A stretch of 64,000 nucleotides of DNA from Planctomycetaceae bacterium (GTDB taxonomy: Bacteria > Planctomycetota > Planctomycetia > Planctomycetales > Planctomycetaceae). The position numbers and the translations under genes were made by a program. The number at the start of each line of letters is the position of its first letter. The first letter of the stretch is position 1. The stretch spans positions 124,001 through 188,000 of the forward strand of contig JACKHO010000001.1 in the NCBI GenBank assembly GCA_020638955.1, read 5' to 3'. Of the stretch, positions 25,039-33,738 are shown in pieces. The notes below the pieces were generated by a model. That model was not told the DNA's origin, did no database searches, and worked only from the letters and a program-made list of their open reading frames with translations.

Positions 25039-25722
25039 TTACTCATCTTCGCTTGCAACGACGTTGGGCAGATTTTTCCAATCACCCACAATGTCGAGTT
25101 TCTTTCCTTTTGCTTTGAGAAATCGCCAATATTCCATCTGGGCATCAATGGGCACAGGCACATCTGCTAGCGTTTCTTTGCCGCACATCTCAGTCCAAGC
25201 TGACGTGAGTTCGTCGCTCTGGCGAATAATCTCCATCTCGGACTTTCGAACACTTTGCTGGTCGATTTTTGTATCTCCTGCCGTTTGAGCCATCTCTGTA
25301 CTCATTTCCAATTTCGCGTGCTTGACAACTTTCTCTAGAAACTTTGCGACCATTACTTCGAAGTCAGCAAAGCCTTGGATTTCTCGGTGTGCCTTGGACT
25401 CAAAAGGTTCCAATTCCTCTTTGGCGATCAAAAGCGATGATTTGCTGTCCTCATTCTGGAAATGTTCGTCCCACCAAATGGCTAGCATGTATTTAACACG
25501 TGCACGATTCAGGTCCGTCAGTATTCGATCATTCGCTCCCCGTGTGATTCGACGCTGTCGTTCCTCTTCGCTTTCGGATGTATGTAGCTCGGACTCGTCC
25601 TGTATCGGCGACCTTGCCCCAACGGCCTCCTGTTGAGCCGCATCGACCGGCGGTGTTCCTTCGTCGGAGCCTTGGCAACCTGCGACAAATACAACAACGG
25701 TGGCAATACAAAACACGCGCAT
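25039..25722 (-). CDS. Lipoprotein of unknown function
   Basis: About 227 residues start MRVFCIATVVVFVAGCQGSD, a clear lipoprotein signal with Cys at about 16. The frame extends 105 codons upstream into the neighbouring DUF1501 gene in another frame, and that part is not real. After an acidic linker come charged helices (ILTDLNRARVKYMLAIWWDE; FADFEVMVAKFLEKVVKHAK; EIIRQSDELTSAWTEMCGKE). No family is recognised. The gene lies just downstream of the DUF1501 gene on the same strand (49 bp). Confidence 0.75.
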   Translation of the reverse strand: MRVFCIATVVVFVAGCQGSDEGTPPVDAAQQEAVGARSPIQDESELHTSESEEERQRRITRGANDRILTDLNRARVKYMLAIWWDEHFQNEDSKSSLLIAKEELEPFESKAHREIQGFADFEVMVAKFLEKVVKHAKLEMSTEMAQTAGDTKIDQQSVRKSEMEIIRQSDELTSAWTEMCGKETLADVPVPIDAQMEYWRFLKAKGKKLDIVGDWKNLPNVVASEDE

Positions 25723-25771
25723 TCGTCTTCTCCACAAAAAGGAATGTCCATACCACTGTTGGCAAGTCCAG

Positions 25772-27271
25772 CTACGCCATGATGTCGTGGAGCACTTCCG
25801 TTCCGTCGGGGACCAGTGGAATCTGGCGGCCGGCGCGGTCGGGTAAGGTGGTGTGGGGATTAATTCCCAGGAGGTGGTACATGGTGGCCAGCAGGGCCTT
25901 GGGGGAGACGGGTCGGGAGACGACCTCGCCAGCGATGGCGTCGGTTGATCCGACAATCCGGCCTTTGGCGACGCCGCCGCCTGCGAACAGCACGGAGTAA
26001 GCCTGCGACCAGTGGTCGCGTCCGCCGCCGGCTGCACTATTAATTTTCGGCGTACGACCGTGTTCGCTGATGAGGACTACCAGCGTTTCGTCCAGCATCC
26101 CGCGTTCTTCCAAATCGAGCACGAGACCGGAGAGGCCATCATCCAGTCCGGGACAGAGCTGATCGATCATGCGCGGGAAATGATCGAAGTGCGTATCCCA
26201 CGCATCACCGGCGAGTCCGTATTCGTCCCAGAAGACCGACACCACGCGAGTGCCCGCTTCCACCAGTCGACGCGCGGCCAGGCAGGATTGTCCGAACAGC
26301 GACATCCCGTAGCGGTCGCGAATGGGATCGGGCTCTTCGCGGACGTCGAGCGCCTTACCGACTTCGGGGTTGGAGAGAATCGAAAAGGCCATTTCCTGGA
26401 ACTGTCCCAACGATTTTCCGGCCAGTCCTTCTTCCAGATGCGGACGGTTCAGTTCGAACTGCCGCATGAGACTGCGGCGACGATCAAACCGGTCGAGCGT
26501 CATCCCGGGTAACTGGTTCGCTGCCGCCAGTCGGAAGTGCGAATCGCGCGTGCATCCGAGGTACGGTTCCGGTCCTTCGAACCAGAACTCGCCATTCGCC
26601 CGCTCCTTGCGAATGCTGACCGTCCCCTCGCCCTGAAACTCGGTCCAAATGGGATTGTATCCCGCCCCGAGGAAGGCCGCGTACGGTCCGGCGCGGAACG
26701 GCTGGTCTGAGCGTTTTGAACTGAACGGAAATGGCAGGGCGACGTTTTGAATGAACTCCCCCGGTCCACCGCCCCGCTGTTGCCGCTCGATGTATTCGAC
26801 GCACGAAGCGAAGTAGGGATGATGTCGCTCGTCGTAAGGATTCAGTTCCATGGCGACGTCAATGGCCGACGTCCCGGTCATGGCGTTGGCGACGCCGTGC
26901 AATGGATAAGGATGGTTCACCGACCGCACCACCGTCACCCGGTCCATAATCTGTGCGATTTTCGGCAAGTGTTCGCAGACGGGAATTCCCGGCAGCGCCG
27001 ACGCAATGGGCTGCATGGAGCCGCGAATTTCCAGCGGCGCCTCGGGCTTCATGTCGAATGTTTCCAACTGACTCGGCGAGCCGTACAGAAACAGAATAAT
27101 GCAGTTCTTCGCCTTCCCGAATGTTTCCGCAGCAGCAGGTTCCGCAGACGCCTGAGCCTCCAGCAGGGTCGACAGCCCCAAGCCTCCCATGGCGGCCCCG
27201 CCAATACGCAGCATCTCCCGACGGGAAACCCCGTCACACAGCTTTCGCGGAGAACCGAGAACTCGAAACAT
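25772..27271 (-). CDS. DUF1501 family secreted protein (second copy)
   Basis: This 499-residue DUF1501 protein has a Tat-type N-terminus (SRREMLRIGGAAMGGLG). It has family landmarks LFLYGSPSQLETFDMKP, SVNHPYPLHGVANAMTG, WDTHFDHFPRMID, VVLISEHGRTPKIN and GGRDHWSQAYSVLFAGGG. It is longer than the copy at 3943 and clearly divergent from it, resembling the DUF1501 type that accompanies DUF1553 cytochromes. Function is unknown, and localisation is predicted periplasmic. No PSCyt1 gene is next to it. Confidence 0.92.
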   Translation of the reverse strand: MFRVLGSPRKLCDGVSRREMLRIGGAAMGGLGLSTLLEAQASAEPAAAETFGKAKNCIILFLYGSPSQLETFDMKPEAPLEIRGSMQPIASALPGIPVCEHLPKIAQIMDRVTVVRSVNHPYPLHGVANAMTGTSAIDVAMELNPYDERHHPYFASCVEYIERQQRGGGPGEFIQNVALPFPFSSKRSDQPFRAGPYAAFLGAGYNPIWTEFQGEGTVSIRKERANGEFWFEGPEPYLGCTRDSHFRLAAANQLPGMTLDRFDRRRSLMRQFELNRPHLEEGLAGKSLGQFQEMAFSILSNPEVGKALDVREEPDPIRDRYGMSLFGQSCLAARRLVEAGTRVVSVFWDEYGLAGDAWDTHFDHFPRMIDQLCPGLDDGLSGLVLDLEERGMLDETLVVLISEHGRTPKINSAAGGGRDHWSQAYSVLFAGGGVAKGRIVGSTDAIAGEVVSRPVSPKALLATMYHLLGINPHTTLPDRAGRQIPLVPDGTEVLHDIMA

Positions 27272-27434
27272 GGTGCGTCACACAGGCAGGACTTGGGCGG
27301 CGGGCAGCATTCCTTACACATCAACCGAGGCAGATGCATCCAAATAGCTTATCGGCCAAATCCCCCCCCGGCAACGGCGATTCAGGTTTTGAGGGGGCAT
27401 TTGGGACAGTTGGAATGGGTGATCGGCCAATTTG

Positions 27435-30362
27435 CTACGGATACTCCGTCGGTAGCTTGGTCACAATCAATTGTTGTGAACTGCGAATCAGCACTGTCGA
27501 GGGGCTCAAGGGAATTAAGTCGAAGAACCTGGGGCGACCATTGGAAATGACTCGCCGCTGTTCCACTAACGTGGGCCAGTCCTTGCCACTACCTCCCGAA
27601 ATGGGCATCGAGTGCAGAGCCGTTCCACCCATTGACCAATATGTGTTCCCCACAAGCAAGGGATGATGCACGAAGCTGACAAACTGCTTCACTGTCGGAG
27701 TGAATTCACCAACGTCATAGTTGGCAATGAGAGAATACTCGCCAGTCTTCAGGTTGTAACGGAGAATCCAGGTGTTGATGACTTCGAGAATGTCGCCATC
27801 CAATTTGGCGGTGACGCCTAAACCCTGAATACGTCCAAAGCCAAACAGTTTTTGAAATACGTGCGTTTTGAGATCGTAGGCAAACACGCCGTTCGCGGGA
27901 GATTCCCCCACAGCTCGGTCAACAGAGGCAATCAACAGCCGGTCTCTTGGCTCATCGTACAGAATTGCGGAAACCTCAAGTCTCTGGCTCTCTGAGTCTG
28001 TTAAGCGCAGTTCAGTGGATGGCCCAATAATCTCAGTCCGTGATTGATCCCGAAGCGACACCTCATAAACACGGCCCTGCTCTGTACCGAGAAACACCGT
28101 GTCGCCAACCGCAATCATCGCCGTGGGGGAAATGTTCATCAGTAGAGGGACGAATTCTCCAGGGCCATCCCCCTTTGGATCGAATCGCTTCAATTCCCCG
28201 CGTGTTGCCGCATAGATGACGTTTTCCGAGCAGCAAATGACGGGCACATCCGACTCCCAGCGGCTCAGTTCCGTCGTTTCACCAGAAATAAGATTCACAC
28301 GGAGTAATCGACACCTGGGAGCATTCTGGTAATTGCTCAGCAGGCCAAACACGGCATCGTCGATGCCTGGGACGTGATGGAAATCATGCAGTTTTGTCCA
28401 GTTCCCCTGGTCTTTGATGTCCAGAACTTCACGCATTTGCCCCAGGAACTTGTCCTGTGATGGCGTGCGTAGTCCTGGAAACTCTTTCGCCCATTGGGAG
28501 ATTCGGAATTCAACATTGATTCGAGGGTACTTGGACTGTGCTTTTCGAAAAACTTCAATGCAGCGTTTCGCCGACGCATCGTCCCAGGGACGGAGTAGCG
28601 AAACGATTTGTCCCTCATCGAAGAACCCGGTGGCAGCATACTTTTCTGCAATTTCGAGGCGCGCTTCCGCAAGGGCCTGCCCCGGGATGTGGGTGGTATG
28701 GTTAACTAGACTCTGCTTTAGTGAAGCGACAGCCCGGGCGCTGTCAGCATAGCGCCGCGTATCGAGTTTGAACATGTCGTCGCAAACCTTACGTAGTCGC
28801 TCCGCGTCAGCTTCGGTGACTCCACCGAATGGCGACATGGTCGATCGAATTTGAGAGTACTGCCTGAGCAAAGACAAAAAGGGATCATTGCTTTTTTCCA
28901 ACCGCCCCCAGACAGGATCAAGATAGACACAATCGGATTCAACAAACGTGGGCGTTGAATAAAGGACATTTAGTGTCCCAGAAGCAATGAGCCAATGCTT
29001 CTCGCTCTCATTCAATTTCTCGAATTCGTCGATCCATTGAATCCAGATATCCGCTGCGAGTTTCGCCGCTTGTGGGTCGACATGGTTGTCATTTCGCAAT
29101 TGATGCACCAGAAGATGCGTCAAATCTGAAACGCGCCGCGAGTACTCTGCAAAGTGTTCGTCGGGCGAGTCAATGACAACCTTGTGCCACTTTGAGGCCA
29201 ACTGCTGACACGAAGGCACATTGAGCGAAACAAGTGCCGTATGATACCTCTGCCTGACGGCATCATCCTGCCACATTCGAACTACCGGAGCCATTTGCAT
29301 TTCCAGATCAATTCGTGTGGCAATCATTCGCAGTGCTTCCGCCGACGCTGGTACGTGTTCCGCAGCCAATTTGCGCAAGGCGGACCGTCTCAGAACAATC
29401 GACGACAAACGCCTGAAATGCTCCACGTTCCGGACGGGGATGCCCATTAGCGAGCGGAACTCCGTTTCCCAACTTTCCATTTGCTGCGCGACCGCCGCCC
29501 AGTCTTCCTGGGCCACAATTTGCCGTTGTTCTTTGGTTAACTCAACCTGAAAAGCATCGATGGGTGTCCCTGAATCCACCGCCAGTCGAAAATCGCTCTT
29601 CCCATTAAGCGTGAGTTTGCGGTTGTAAACTTCATCTGCAGCGTTGCGTTTGACTCGATGAGTTTCACCAAGCGTCTCGAATAGTTGGCTCAATAAATCG
29701 GCGTGGAATGACTTTCGTTTGCTCGCGGTGTCGAGCTCAAATTGAGAAATAATCTTTCGATTGGCATCGAGGACCTTCACATGACAAATCTGCGACTTGT
29801 CCGTCGGTTCCACGCTGATCGTAACGTATCGATCAACACCGGTAACCAAGGGCGAACCAGGGGGTGTGACGAGTTGCACGATTAGTCCGTTGTCGGTCCT
29901 TGGAAGTCCTCGGTGAAGCAAATCGACAACCTGGAGTGTGTCTTGTATTTTCTCCCGAGTCTCCAGCACAGGCACAATTTTTATGGTCAGCCGCGCTCGC
30001 AAAGCTGATTTCTTGCGAATGCCGTTTTCGAGCCATTTACTGAATTGCTTCAAACCAAACTTCGTGAAACTCTCGCTGAACAGAATTGCGTCGTTTGAAT
30101 CGGTCACAGTGACCGAATTCTCGCCAGATTCCACTGATACCGGACCGGCAAACGCTATTCTCAGCACCTGGTTGGACGTACGAGCCCGCATCTCTTGGTT
30201 TGTGAAGTGGAATTGTATTTCTGGCCGATCTAAATACTTGGCCTGAATTGCCTGCTGTACTTCCTGAGGTATGCCACCCGGCGCTTCAACGATTATTTCG
30301 TCGCCTTGAACCGTCATTACGAACGTTGAGATGAGGCACAATACAACGATGATCGCACGCAT
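27435..30362 (-). CDS. Large secreted protein with C-terminal propeller-like part
   Basis: This 975-residue protein starts MRAIIVVLCLISTFVMTVQG (signal peptide) at 30362; the frame's 16 earlier codons lack support. The N-terminal third has alpha/beta segments (FESFTKFG, LTIKIVPVLETREKI, RYVTISVEPTDKSQ). The middle is helical. The last 300 residues have repeats like a WD40/Kelch-type propeller (VICCSENVIYAATRGELKRF; MIAVGDTVFLGTEQGRVYEV; LLIASVDRAVGESPANGVFAY). I do not recognise a family. It is alone, with convergent and divergent neighbours. Confidence 0.8.
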   Translation of the reverse strand: MRAIIVVLCLISTFVMTVQGDEIIVEAPGGIPQEVQQAIQAKYLDRPEIQFHFTNQEMRARTSNQVLRIAFAGPVSVESGENSVTVTDSNDAILFSESFTKFGLKQFSKWLENGIRKKSALRARLTIKIVPVLETREKIQDTLQVVDLLHRGLPRTDNGLIVQLVTPPGSPLVTGVDRYVTISVEPTDKSQICHVKVLDANRKIISQFELDTASKRKSFHADLLSQLFETLGETHRVKRNAADEVYNRKLTLNGKSDFRLAVDSGTPIDAFQVELTKEQRQIVAQEDWAAVAQQMESWETEFRSLMGIPVRNVEHFRRLSSIVLRRSALRKLAAEHVPASAEALRMIATRIDLEMQMAPVVRMWQDDAVRQRYHTALVSLNVPSCQQLASKWHKVVIDSPDEHFAEYSRRVSDLTHLLVHQLRNDNHVDPQAAKLAADIWIQWIDEFEKLNESEKHWLIASGTLNVLYSTPTFVESDCVYLDPVWGRLEKSNDPFLSLLRQYSQIRSTMSPFGGVTEADAERLRKVCDDMFKLDTRRYADSARAVASLKQSLVNHTTHIPGQALAEARLEIAEKYAATGFFDEGQIVSLLRPWDDASAKRCIEVFRKAQSKYPRINVEFRISQWAKEFPGLRTPSQDKFLGQMREVLDIKDQGNWTKLHDFHHVPGIDDAVFGLLSNYQNAPRCRLLRVNLISGETTELSRWESDVPVICCSENVIYAATRGELKRFDPKGDGPGEFVPLLMNISPTAMIAVGDTVFLGTEQGRVYEVSLRDQSRTEIIGPSTELRLTDSESQRLEVSAILYDEPRDRLLIASVDRAVGESPANGVFAYDLKTHVFQKLFGFGRIQGLGVTAKLDGDILEVINTWILRYNLKTGEYSLIANYDVGEFTPTVKQFVSFVHHPLLVGNTYWSMGGTALHSMPISGGSGKDWPTLVEQRRVISNGRPRFFDLIPLSPSTVLIRSSQQLIVTKLPTEYP

Positions 30363-30535
30363 TCGATTCTCCAGATTCAAATCGACTTGAACAAGCGAGA
30401 CTAAAAACACTCACACCCTTGCTTGGGGCATGCTGCCGTGGCCAACCCTGTCTCGCTCCGAACAACCCCAGGATACACGACGAGAGACACGTTTTTCCAT
30501 TGCAAGTTCGAAAACAGCCGCTATTGCTACTCAAT

Positions 30536-30871
30536 ATGAAAGCGCCCAGAATGGAAATCAAATCCGACAAGCGCTGGTACCGGGCCTGGTTGTGGTACTT
30601 TTGTGTCTACGGCAGCCTGTTCTTCCTCGTGGCGTTCGTCGCGCATTACGTGCTTCCGGTCGTCTTCCCCTGGAACATCTTCGCCGGGCTCGGATTCCTG
30701 TTGTACGGTGCGTACAAGTGCTATCTCGTGACGTCGCGTGCCTGCTGCCCTGAATGTTCCGGTCGACTCCAGCAACACAAAGGCGAGCCAGGCGACGACC
30801 GCGTGCTGCTGCATTGCCCCAAGTGCAACGTGCTGTGGGATACCGGACTGACAGATTCTCCACCTATGTGA
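30536..30871 (+). CDS. Small membrane protein with C-terminal zinc ribbon
   Basis: About 111 residues are encoded; the start is uncertain (ATG 30536 or 30551), since no good ribosome binding site is visible. Two hydrophobic segments (WLWYFCVYGSLFFLVAFVAH; VFPWNIFAGLGFLLYGAYKC) are followed by a zinc-ribbon-like tail CCPECSGRL and LHCPKCNVLW (two CPxC pairs). Function is unknown. It is divergent from the 975-residue gene and convergent with the 638-residue gene. Confidence 0.65.
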   Translation: MKAPRMEIKSDKRWYRAWLWYFCVYGSLFFLVAFVAHYVLPVVFPWNIFAGLGFLLYGAYKCYLVTSRACCPECSGRLQQHKGEPGDDRVLLHCPKCNVLWDTGLTDSPPM

Positions 30872-30896
30872 GCGACGAATGCAGCGACAATCATTG

Positions 30897-32813
30897 TCAA
30901 TTTGACGGCGACGGAAAGTTCAAGGCGTGAAATGCGAAGACATGCCGCGTCGCTTCCTGTTTCCAGAGAGGAATCGCGCAGGCAAAGAAGCGAGCCTGCG
31001 TGTATCGCATGACAGCCCTGGCAAGGTCTCTTGGATTGTCGGAGAAATCGACCGTTTCTCCGTGGAGCGTCGTCTTCGCCAGAATTCCGTCATTAATCCC
31101 CAAGACTTCTCCGAATAACGCAGACACCAGCAGAACTTCGGCGCCCGAGTCTGACGGAATACTTTTAAGGAGTCCCGTTGCTACCTTCGCGCCTCCCGAC
31201 TTGTCGAGAATTTCCAATATGGGAATGCTGCATGTCATCGCATAGAGATGAACGGCGCGCGCTACCGAAGTATAGTCATTCCAGTCCAAAGCGCTGCCGC
31301 CTTCCTTCTCGTAGGCCTTTTCCAAATCGTTGCGGCTTACCGTAACCGAGGGCATGGTCAGTCCTCCGGGAAGAACCATCGCACCGCGCACGCCACTGCC
31401 CACTTCCCAAGTTGGAATTCCGCAAACGTAATACCGTGCCTGAGGGTCACCGTTGAGCCCCGTCTGCCCTTGAGCCCACTGCATTGTGGCCGTTGACCAG
31501 ATCAATGGATCATCAAGGTCGCTACCCTCTGGAGCAAACGATTTCAATTCCGATTCTGGAATATTCCGAAACTGCCAGAGGTTGCCCCATGCGTAGCCAA
31601 CACCATGGCAAGCCGCGTCCGAAATTGTCCAGAGCCAAGCCGAATCAGACTGGTCCGGAGTGCCAAATACCAACTCCCATGGATTCAAGAAGTCACCCTT
31701 CGAGGTAGGCTTCAGAGGAGTGTCTGAGCCATTTGAGATGTGAAACTCGGAAGCTGTGGAACCATTTACAATGGTAAACCGAAAATTATAGCCATAGTCT
31801 ACGTCTGAATCTCCCCCGCGTACAAGTTCGCCGCGCTGACTCCACGGTAAGAAAACATTCTCTGTGGGGGCACTATTGTAAAAGCTGCTGATTGAAAATA
31901 AATCGGGACCGTAAGCATTGTCAGCCGCCACGACCCGAGACGTTTGTTCGATATCTGCTGCCGGGCGGAGACCGACAATTAGCGGTAGACCGCGCCCGTC
32001 CAGCCCATCGCCCATGTGACTCTTGTCCGGGCGAAGACTAGAGAGTACTTCTCCACTTGATTGTGGATCGTAGAAGTACTGACTCGGCATTCTTGAAACA
32101 ATTTTCATACCGACTTGAACACCTGGGGGCGCCAGGCCAAGTATCCGGGCCGTCAAGGGTATTCGCCTGTGAAGCTCCGCAATCGAATGCAGTATGAGTG
32201 CTGATTGATATTCCGCATATGTTCCGAGTTTGGAATCAATTTCGTCAGACGTCAGAGTTCCTTTCGCCTGTAACGCGTTTGAATAGAGCAAGACACTTGT
32301 TGCTAAATAGTGGAGAGACTCTGAATATCGGTACAAGAACCCACGAGTTGCGATCCGAACGCGACGCCCTTCACTGGTCCCAGCATTCGTGCAGATATTC
32401 CAGATACTGTCAAGAGAGCGAATGTTCTGATCGTGAATGGTATCTGTCAGAGACTCCAGACTATCGAGCATATCGCTGGGTTCAAGCACGCCATTCGCCC
32501 AGTAGGCAAAGTCAGACTTGGAACCATTTTGGACCAAGTTTTTATTCAGGTCGTCCCACATAGTCTGGATGGCTTGAACACTGTCGTTCACTTCCTTGAG
32601 TTTTAGCTCCTCAAGAATTGTATCTACCTCTCGCTTCACTTGATCCAAGTTCTGGCCAATGTCTGTGAGTTGTTGCTCAAGTTCGTTTGTCGTTGTTGTC
32701 CCGAACAAGGAGGACACAATTTTCGATGCGACGAATCCCGGGATGGCGCCTCCAATACTGGAAAACACGCCGTTGAACATCATTTGCAGAATGTTGCTTG
32801 CACTGAAATCCAT
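30897..32813 (-). CDS. Protein of unknown function with toxin-like N-terminus
   Basis: This 638-residue protein has no signal peptide. The N-terminus has a hydrophobic, Gly-containing helix pair (MMFNGVFSSIGGAIPGFVAS, KIVSSLF). A long amphipathic coiled coil follows (LEQQLTDIGQNLDQVKREVD, EELKLKEVND), then more helices up to about 230. The rest is beta-rich with many Gly/Ser/Asp/Trp (DVDYGYNFRFTIVNGSTASE, AWLWTISDAACHGVGYAWGN). Helical hydrophobic front plus beta body is the layout of several pore-forming proteins, but I cannot match a family. Start supported by ggagc 9 bases upstream. A small frame overlaps its 5' end. Confidence 0.8.
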   Translation of the reverse strand: MDFSASNILQMMFNGVFSSIGGAIPGFVASKIVSSLFGTTTTNELEQQLTDIGQNLDQVKREVDTILEELKLKEVNDSVQAIQTMWDDLNKNLVQNGSKSDFAYWANGVLEPSDMLDSLESLTDTIHDQNIRSLDSIWNICTNAGTSEGRRVRIATRGFLYRYSESLHYLATSVLLYSNALQAKGTLTSDEIDSKLGTYAEYQSALILHSIAELHRRIPLTARILGLAPPGVQVGMKIVSRMPSQYFYDPQSSGEVLSSLRPDKSHMGDGLDGRGLPLIVGLRPAADIEQTSRVVAADNAYGPDLFSISSFYNSAPTENVFLPWSQRGELVRGGDSDVDYGYNFRFTIVNGSTASEFHISNGSDTPLKPTSKGDFLNPWELVFGTPDQSDSAWLWTISDAACHGVGYAWGNLWQFRNIPESELKSFAPEGSDLDDPLIWSTATMQWAQGQTGLNGDPQARYYVCGIPTWEVGSGVRGAMVLPGGLTMPSVTVSRNDLEKAYEKEGGSALDWNDYTSVARAVHLYAMTCSIPILEILDKSGGAKVATGLLKSIPSDSGAEVLLVSALFGEVLGINDGILAKTTLHGETVDFSDNPRDLARAVMRYTQARFFACAIPLWKQEATRHVFAFHALNFPSPSN

Positions 32814-33145
32814 GCCGCTTGCTCCAAATCGAGCCGAACTAAGACTGAGTCAACCGAATCCACGACGCGATAGGCAACTTTCGACGGGACGCTAACCCCG
32901 ATGAGAATTCTCTCAGCGGTGAGCGTCGCAACAACCAGAATCGATGTCAAGCCGATGAAATCCGGAATCGTCACGGTGATTTGGCGAGAGTCTGGGGTGT
33001 CCTTTCGTTTTTTGTCCGACCTCCTTTCCGGTATTGGCCGGGACCGGTTTCGCAACACGATTCTGAGGCTGTCAGTGAAGTCTTCAGGCCGGCACCGCGA
33101 TCTATGACAAGGGGTGCCGAAGACAGTATCAGCATTCCATCGCAA
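32780..33145 (-). CDS. Possible small protein upstream of the 638-residue gene
   Basis: This 121-codon frame overlaps the start of the 638-residue gene by 34 bp in another frame. It has one hydrophobic stretch (IPDFIGLTSILVVATL) and then a protein-like tail (VAYRVVDSVDSVLVRLDLE). The N-terminal third looks random, so a start nearer the hydrophobic segment is likely if real. Weak evidence only. Confidence 0.25.
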   Translation of the reverse strand: MRWNADTVFGTPCHRSRCRPEDFTDSLRIVLRNRSRPIPERRSDKKRKDTPDSRQITVTIPDFIGLTSILVVATLTAERILIGVSVPSKVAYRVVDSVDSVLVRLDLEQAAWISVQATFCK

Positions 33146-33207
33146 CCAATTTGCCAGAATTGTGTAACACCATCATGCTCTAACGGAGAGATTCATCGGA
33201 GGAACAA
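32814..33207. promoter_or_regulatory. Divergent intergenic region upstream of the ECF sigma gene
   Basis: About 390 bp lie between the divergent 638-residue and sigma genes. It should hold the sigma gene's promoter, which may be self-regulated. I see no clear boxes. The only possible gene is the weak frame at 32780-33145. The sigma gene has a strong cggaggaa 6 bases before its ATG. Confidence 0.4.
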
Positions 33208-33738
33208 ATGCTGGACAACGAACAGAAGGTCGATTTCACGCAGCATTGGACGAGTGTCCAATCGACCTTGGCCGCCTATGTCCGTGGCATTGTGCGTGAT
33301 CCGCACGTGGCGCGGGACATTGTTCAGAATACGGCAATTGTTCTTCTGCGAAAATTTGATTCGTGGAACGCTGAACAGGAGTTTCTTCCCTGGGCGCTGG
33401 GTTTCGCGAAGTTTGAAATTCTCGCCCACTTCCGAGACTCGGCACGCAATCGGGTTGTCTTTACGGATGTCATGGTCGACTCGCTCACAGAAATGTGGCC
33501 GGGCGTTTCTACTGAGGTCCAGACCGAAGAATTGGCCTTGCGTGGCTGCGTCGAAAAGCTGGCCCCCAAAGCACGTGAAATGGTCCACTTGAGGTACTTC
33601 CAGGAAATGGAAGTGCAGCATGTCGCGGACTCATTGCAGTCAACACCGGGGGCAGTACGCGTTGCTTTGATGAGAATTCGGCGGCAGTTGATGGACTGTG
33701 TCAACCGCCATCTCCAAACCCTGGGAAGAAAAACATGA
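33208..33738 (+). CDS. ECF RNA polymerase sigma factor
   Basis: This 176-residue sigma-70-family protein has region 2 (DPHVARDIVQNTAIVLLRKFDSW, then FLPWALGFAKFEILAHFRDS) and region 4 with a helix-turn-helix (LAPKAREMVHLRYFQEMEV, VADSLQSTPGAVRVALMRI). It belongs to the planctomycete/verrucomicrobial ECF type. It recruits RNA polymerase to target promoters, probably including its own operon. It overlaps the FecR-type gene by 4 bp (ATGA), so the pair is a sigma/anti-sigma or sigma/regulator unit. Confidence 0.95.
   Translation: MLDNEQKVDFTQHWTSVQSTLAAYVRGIVRDPHVARDIVQNTAIVLLRKFDSWNAEQEFLPWALGFAKFEILAHFRDSARNRVVFTDVMVDSLTEMWPGVSTEVQTEELALRGCVEKLAPKAREMVHLRYFQEMEVQHVADSLQSTPGAVRVALMRIRRQLMDCVNRHLQTLGRKT

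Noticed and set aside
25723..26037. N-terminal extension of the 227-residue lipoprotein frame
   Set aside because: It overlaps the DUF1501 gene in another frame and has random composition; the lipobox start at 25722 is clear.
26747..27550. 267-codon frame antisense to the DUF1501 gene
   Set aside because: It shadows a strongly supported gene and has no recognisable features.
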